A program made the position numbers and the translations under genes. This document shows positions 60,232-64,000 of a stretch of 64,000 nt of DNA, one piece after another; within the stretch, counting starts at the first letter, position 1; every line of letters begins with the position of its first letter. A model generated the notes under the pieces. That model searched no databases and was not told where the DNA came from. It worked only from the letters and a program-made list of their open reading frames with translations. This DNA comes from Streptomyces iakyrus (GTDB lineage Bacteria; Actinomycetota; Actinomycetes; Streptomycetales; Streptomycetaceae). Location of the stretch: the NCBI RefSeq assembly GCF_000717055.1, contig NZ_JNXI01000012.1, forward strand, positions 1-64,000, given 5' to 3'.

Positions 60232-60259
60232 CATGCCTTCGCGGGCCCCCGCGCCGGGC

Positions 60260-60988
60260 TCAGGCCGCCGCCGGCAGGTCCGGACGCAGCGGCCACGCCG
60301 GGTCGACCGCCTCGTCCACACCGCTGCGCGCGAACCACGCCTGCAGGCCCCGCGCCTGCGCGGCGTGCCACACCGCCTGCAGGGTGTGCAGCTCACCCGG
60401 GGCGAGACGCTCCAGCCGGGACGCGAACCGGCGGCCCACCGCCCGGGTGACCTCCAGCGCCGCCACGGCGTCGGCCGCCGCGTCGTGCGCGCCCTCCAGG
60501 GCGACGCCGTAGTGCGCGCACAGGTCGGTCAGGGTGCGGCGGCCCTTGCGGTAGCGGTCCAGGTGCTTGTCCAGGACCCGCGGGTCCAGCACGGACAGCG
60601 GCGCCGACTCGAACCAGCGGCCGAGTGCCGAGGCGCGGTGCCGGCGCAACTCCCGGTCCAGCATGGTCAGATCGAACGGCGCGTTCATCACCACGACCGG
60701 TCGCCCGGCGTGCGCCTGCTCGGCCAGCGCCTGCGCTATCTCGTACATCACCGGCGCCGGCCACCGGCCGTTGAGCCGCAGGTGCTCCTCCGTCAGCCCG
60801 TGCACCGCCGTCGCCTCGGCCGGCACCGGCACCCCCGGGTTCACCAGCCAACGGCTCACCCGCGGCCGGATGCCCGGCGCGTCCTGGACGACGACGGCGG
60901 CCGACACGATCCGGTCGGTCTCGACGTCCACGCCCGTCGTCTCCGTGTCGAAGGCGGCCAGCGGCCCCTCGAACCAGTTCGTCGTCAT
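60260..60988 (-). CDS. DEDDh-family 3'-5' exonuclease (DnaQ-like)
   Basis: The 242-residue nuclease has all the acidic catalytic residues: LAAFDTETTGVDVETDRIVS (Asp and Glu of ExoI), VVVMNAPFDLTMLDREL (Asp of ExoII), and GAHDAAADAVAALEVTRA (His and Asp of ExoIII). It belongs to the DNA-polymerase-epsilon-like group and may serve DNA repair or RNA maturation. ATG 60988 has GAGGGG ten bases upstream; a GTG at 60994 is a close alternative. Confidence 0.9.
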   Translation of the reverse strand: MTTNWFEGPLAAFDTETTGVDVETDRIVSAAVVVQDAPGIRPRVSRWLVNPGVPVPAEATAVHGLTEEHLRLNGRWPAPVMYEIAQALAEQAHAGRPVVVMNAPFDLTMLDRELRRHRASALGRWFESAPLSVLDPRVLDKHLDRYRKGRRTLTDLCAHYGVALEGAHDAAADAVAALEVTRAVGRRFASRLERLAPGELHTLQAVWHAAQARGLQAWFARSGVDEAVDPAWPLRPDLPAAA

Positions 60989-61157
60989 AGCCACACAACC
61001 CCTCGTTCACCTTCGGCAGTTGACGCACCGTCCGCTGCCCGATTCGGTGATACCCGGGCTGTTTGCGCCGTACGCCGGAAGGAGACAACAGGAGTACGGG
61101 TTGTTGCAGTTCAGCGGCCCGCAGCGGGGAATCACTTGTTCTGGAAGGCTGTTGGCC

Positions 61158-61724
61158 ATGGCCATAGCGCAGCCCGAACGGGGCGGGCTGCTGCCCGAGC
61201 GCACGGCTCCCTCTCGCGGCACTCTCGCCACCACCGCCTGCATGGAGACACTGCAGGTCGGCTATCTGCACGCCGTCGCGGCGGCCGCCGGCTGCTCGCT
61301 GTCCCAGCCCTTTCCCGACAACGGCATCGACTGGCACGTCAGCCACAGCGCCCCCGGGCACACGGTCGACGACGAGGTCACCATCAAGGTGCAGCTCAAG
61401 GCCACGTACCAGGTCCCGCCCCACCCGCCCGGCCGCACCTTCTCCTTCACGCTCGACAACGACCACCTGGCGAAGCTCGCCCGCACACCCGTGTCGGTGC
61501 ACAAGATCCTCGTGGTGATGCTGGTGCCGCGCGCCCAGGACGACTGGCTGCGCGCCGGCCACGACGGGCTCGACCTGAGGCACTGCTGCTACTGGACCAA
61601 CCTCGCAGGACAGCCGATCACCGGCCGCCGCCGCACCACCGTGCGCATACCGACCGCACGCATCTTCGACGACCGGGCCCTGTGCGAGATCATGACGCGG
61701 GTCGGGACGGGAGGGAAACCGTGA
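61158..61724 (+). CDS. DUF4365 domain protein
   Basis: The 188-residue protein reads [48 protein letters not shown], and [20 protein letters not shown]. The lysine in IKVQLK and acidic residues upstream form the PD-(D/E)xK-like layout seen in DUF4365. Some DUF4365 proteins are associated with defence or DNA processing, but nothing here proves that. It overlaps the next gene by four bases (GTGA). Confidence 0.8.
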   Translation: MAIAQPERGGLLPERTAPSRGTLATTACMETLQVGYLHAVAAAAGCSLSQPFPDNGIDWHVSHSAPGHTVDDEVTIKVQLKATYQVPPHPPGRTFSFTLDNDHLAKLARTPVSVHKILVVMLVPRAQDDWLRAGHDGLDLRHCCYWTNLAGQPITGRRRTTVRIPTARIFDDRALCEIMTRVGTGGKP

Positions 61725-62950
61725 CGCACCGCCCGACCGAGGAACCACTGAGGCCCGTGCGGCCCCACCCCGTCGACACGGCAGGCCCCGCACCCGAACC
61801 CGCCGAGGTCGACCCGGCCGTGCTGAGCGCCCTGCTGCGCCGGCACGGCTGGCAGCGGCGCGGCGGCGCCCCCGGACGCTACGGTCGCTGGACCCCGCCC
61901 GGCCCCGGCGGCAGCGGCACCAGCCTCCTGGTACCCGAGACCCGCGCCTTCCCCGACAGCGACGACCTGCTCGGCGAGGCCCTGCTCGCCCTGTCCCGCA
62001 GCGGCTCGCCCTCCGCCCGCGAGGTCCTCGTCTCCCTCGCCGTGCCCAGCGACGAGATCCGCTGGTGGCACGACGTCCCCGCCGGACCCGCCGGCGCGGC
62101 CTCCTGGACCGTCGAGGACCGGCTGCGCGGCGCCGCCCGCCGGATGCTGCTCGCCGCCGCCCTCGCCACCCGCGCCCGGGCCGGCTACCACGGTGCCCGC
62201 CACCGCCGCTCCGCCGCCGCGGCCCTGCGACACGTCCTGGTCGGCTCCGCCACCGACGGCCGCCTCACCGCCTTCGTGCCCGTCGCAGGCGGCCGCCCCC
62301 TGGCCGTACGCCTCCACCAGGCCCTGTTCGCCGCCCGGGAGGCCATCGACTACCAGCGGGCCACCGGCGGCATGGACGCCTTCGACGCCGCCGTCGAGGC
62401 AGGAGTGAGCCACGAGCTCACCGAGGCGCTCGTCGCCCTCGTCCGCGGCACGGAGGGCGCCCGGATCGCCGTCGAGTGGGCCCCGGCCGCCGGGGTGCCC
62501 GAGGGCTGCGCGCCCTCCGCCGAGCCCGTCGAGTTCTCGCCCGGCGACCTGGCCGTGCTCCGCGAGGCGGGCGCCCGCTACCTGCGCGAGGAACCCGCCG
62601 TCCCGGTGCGGATCACGGGAGCGGTGGTACGGCTGCGCAGGTCCGGGCCGCGCGGCGACGGCACCGTACGGCTGCGTGTGCTGGCCGGGGCCGACGTGCC
62701 GAACGTCCGGATCACCCTCGACGAGGAGGGTTACCGGATCGCCGGGCACGCCCACCTCGTCGGACTCCCGGTGCGAGTGCAGGGGCGGCTGGAGAGCCGG
62801 GGCGGATTCCGTCGCCTCACCGGCGCCCACGGGGTCGTCCCCGTGCAGCTCGACGACGCCGAGCGGGACCGGCTGATGAAGGCGCTGCAGGAGAACGCCG
62901 GGGTGGCGGCCTTCTTCGAGGAGGCCTGCGGAGGGGACTGCGGGGACTGA
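61721..62950 (+). CDS. Unrecognised protein coupled to the DUF4365 gene
   Basis: The 409-residue soluble protein starts with GTG behind GGGAGGG and overlaps the DUF4365 stop. No named domain was recognised. The N-terminal half has [20 protein letters not shown] and helical stretches ([20 protein letters not shown]). The C-terminal half is beta-rich ([40 protein letters not shown]), resembling an OB-like nucleic-acid-binding fold. The pair may work together on DNA or RNA; this is inference from coupling and composition only. Confidence 0.75.
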   Translation: MTHRPTEEPLRPVRPHPVDTAGPAPEPAEVDPAVLSALLRRHGWQRRGGAPGRYGRWTPPGPGGSGTSLLVPETRAFPDSDDLLGEALLALSRSGSPSAREVLVSLAVPSDEIRWWHDVPAGPAGAASWTVEDRLRGAARRMLLAAALATRARAGYHGARHRRSAAAALRHVLVGSATDGRLTAFVPVAGGRPLAVRLHQALFAAREAIDYQRATGGMDAFDAAVEAGVSHELTEALVALVRGTEGARIAVEWAPAAGVPEGCAPSAEPVEFSPGDLAVLREAGARYLREEPAVPVRITGAVVRLRRSGPRGDGTVRLRVLAGADVPNVRITLDEEGYRIAGHAHLVGLPVRVQGRLESRGGFRRLTGAHGVVPVQLDDAERDRLMKALQENAGVAAFFEEACGGDCGD

Positions 62951-63042
62951 TTTCGCGTAGGGCGGTCCCGGGTCGGTACGATCCTTACTCGTGCGCGCGC
63001 TCCGGTATGGCGCCCGCAGCCCCCTTCAGTCAGGAGAGACCG

Positions 63043-64000
63043 GTGTCAGACGTCCGTGTGATCATCCAGCGCGATTCCGAGCGGGAAGAACGCGTGGTGA
63101 CGACGGGCACTACGGCCGCCGAGCTCTTCGTCGGCGAGCGCTCGGTCATCGCCGCGCGCGTGGCCGGCGAGCTCAGGGACCTGTCGTACGCCGTCTCCGA
63201 GGGCGACGAGGTCGAGGGCGTCGAGATCTCCTCCGAGGACGGCCTGAACATCCTGCGCCACTCCACCGCGCACGTCATGGCGCAGGCCGTGCAGGAGCTC
63301 TTCCCCGAGGCCAAGCTCGGCATCGGCCCGCCCGTCAAGGACGGCTTCTACTACGACTTCGACGTCGAGAAGCCGTTCACGCCCGAGGATCTCAAGGCCA
63401 TCGAGAAGAAGATGCAGGAGATCCAGAAGCGCGGGCAGCGCTTCTCCCGCCGCGTGGTGACCGACGAGGCCGCCCGCGAGGAGCTGGCCGGTGAGCCCTA
63501 CAAGCTGGAGCTGATCGGCCTCAAGGGCTCCGCCTCCTCCGACGACGGCGCGGACGTCGAGGTCGGCGCCGGCGAGCTGACGATCTACGACAACTTGGAC
63601 GCCAAGACCGGCGACCTGTGCTGGAAGGACCTCTGCAGGGGCCCCCACCTGCCGTCGACCCGGGCCATCCCGGCGTTCAAGCTGATGCGCAACGCGGCCG
63701 CCTACTGGCGCGGCAGCGAGAAGAACCCGATGCTCCAGCGCATCTACGGCACCGCCTGGCCCACCAAGGACGAGCTGAAGGCGCACCTGGAGTTCCTCGC
63801 CGAGGCCGAGAAGCGCGACCACCGCAAGCTCGGCAGCGAGCTCGACCTGTTCTCCGTCCCGGAGCAGATCGGCTCCGGCCTCGCCGTCTTCCACCCCAAG
63901 GGCGGCGTCATCCGCCGGGTCATGGAGGACTACTCGCGGCGCCGCCACGAGGAAGAGGGCTACGAGTTCGTCTACACCCCGCACGCCACCAAGGGGAAGC
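63043..64000 (+). CDS. thrS: Threonyl-tRNA synthetase, 5' part (runs off the window)
   Basis: The enzyme attaches threonine to tRNA-Thr. The 319 codons present cover the N-terminal TGS domain ([34 protein letters not shown]). The editing domain follows, with the conserved [25 protein letters not shown], and [19 protein letters not shown]. The catalytic class II core begins at [19 protein letters not shown] 63043 has AGGAG eight bases upstream. The C-terminal part, including most of motif 2 and 3, lies beyond the right edge. Confidence 0.97.
   Translation, partial: MSDVRVIIQRDSEREERVVTTGTTAAELFVGERSVIAARVAGELRDLSYAVSEGDEVEGVEISSEDGLNILRHSTAHVMAQAVQELFPEAKLGIGPPVKDGFYYDFDVEKPFTPEDLKAIEKKMQEIQKRGQRFSRRVVTDEAAREELAGEPYKLELIGLKGSASSDDGADVEVGAGELTIYDNLDAKTGDLCWKDLCRGPHLPSTRAIPAFKLMRNAAAYWRGSEKNPMLQRIYGTAWPTKDELKAHLEFLAEAEKRDHRKLGSELDLFSVPEQIGSGLAVFHPKGGVIRRVMEDYSRRRHEEEGYEFVYTPHATKGK

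Overview
The window is Streptomyces chromosome or a very close relative. It is very GC-rich, uses GTG and TTG starts with GGAGG-type ribosome sites, and carries ssgB (a sporulation gene restricted to sporulating actinomycetes). Tat-exported enzymes, a Ser/Thr kinase with a disordered tail and dispersed GGGGCGCGGGGAAC intergenic repeats fit the same group. From memory, the gene order from the phosphodiesterase (18.4 kb) to thrS (right edge) resembles the S. coelicolor core around ssgB, so the right three quarters look like conserved chromosome.

Region 0-13.8 kb is accessory. A 29-bp insertion-sequence end occurs in the same orientation at 71-99 and 13765-13793, the second copy just after the last 62 codons of an IS5-like transposase. 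Between them lies a homogentisate (tyrosine/phenylalanine) pathway: hppD, then hmgA, an unrecognised gene and fahA in a tightly overlapping unit, ending in a truncated scoA start. A divergent Lrp/AsnC regulator sits upstream of hppD. Next comes a compact acid-degradation cassette: class III CoA-transferase, HMG-CoA-lyase-like enzyme, MatC-type dicarboxylate carrier, a decayed gamma-carbonic anhydrase gene, a transporter remnant and an IclR regulator. A TCTCA-N5-TGAGA palindrome marks both ends of this cassette. AraC, metallo-hydrolase and NAD(P)-binding genes follow.

Region 13.9-27.4 kb holds an aldo/keto reductase, a TetR-MFS efflux pair with a palindromic operator, PlsC, Tat-exported glycerophosphodiester phosphodiesterase, a small sigma-like factor, acetyltransferases, a HAD phosphatase, and metNIQ methionine uptake preceded by a 28-codon leader peptide whose end is packed with Cys and Met codons. 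Region 26-33 kb is corrinoid and siroheme synthesis: cobL, a 1346-residue disordered-BluB-CobT fusion, and a CysG-type SUMT fusion.

Region 33-45.5 kb is housekeeping: a SpoU methyltransferase, a Nudix gene broken at a C7 run, the kinase, small membrane proteins, a five-tRNA cluster (Gly, Cys, three Val), pabB and a pabC-like gene, DsbA-like protein, CGNR regulator and ssgB. Region 45.5-53.6 kb starts with tRNA-Val(CAC) and a 1.3-kb gene-poor stretch. It then holds a sugar ABC system, a YesL-like protein and a Tat-exported exo-rhamnogalacturonan-lyase-like enzyme behind a LacI-operator-like promoter; this looks like a pectin (RG-I) utilisation operon comparable to Bacillus yesOPQL-yetA.

Region 53.6-64 kb contains a PLP decarboxylase with a PucR regulator, a giant membrane protein, an SRPBCC gene also broken at a C7 run, a second identical tRNA-Val(CAC), a DEDDh exonuclease, a DUF4365 pair and the 5' part of thrS. 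No CRISPR array, rRNA or replication origin was seen.
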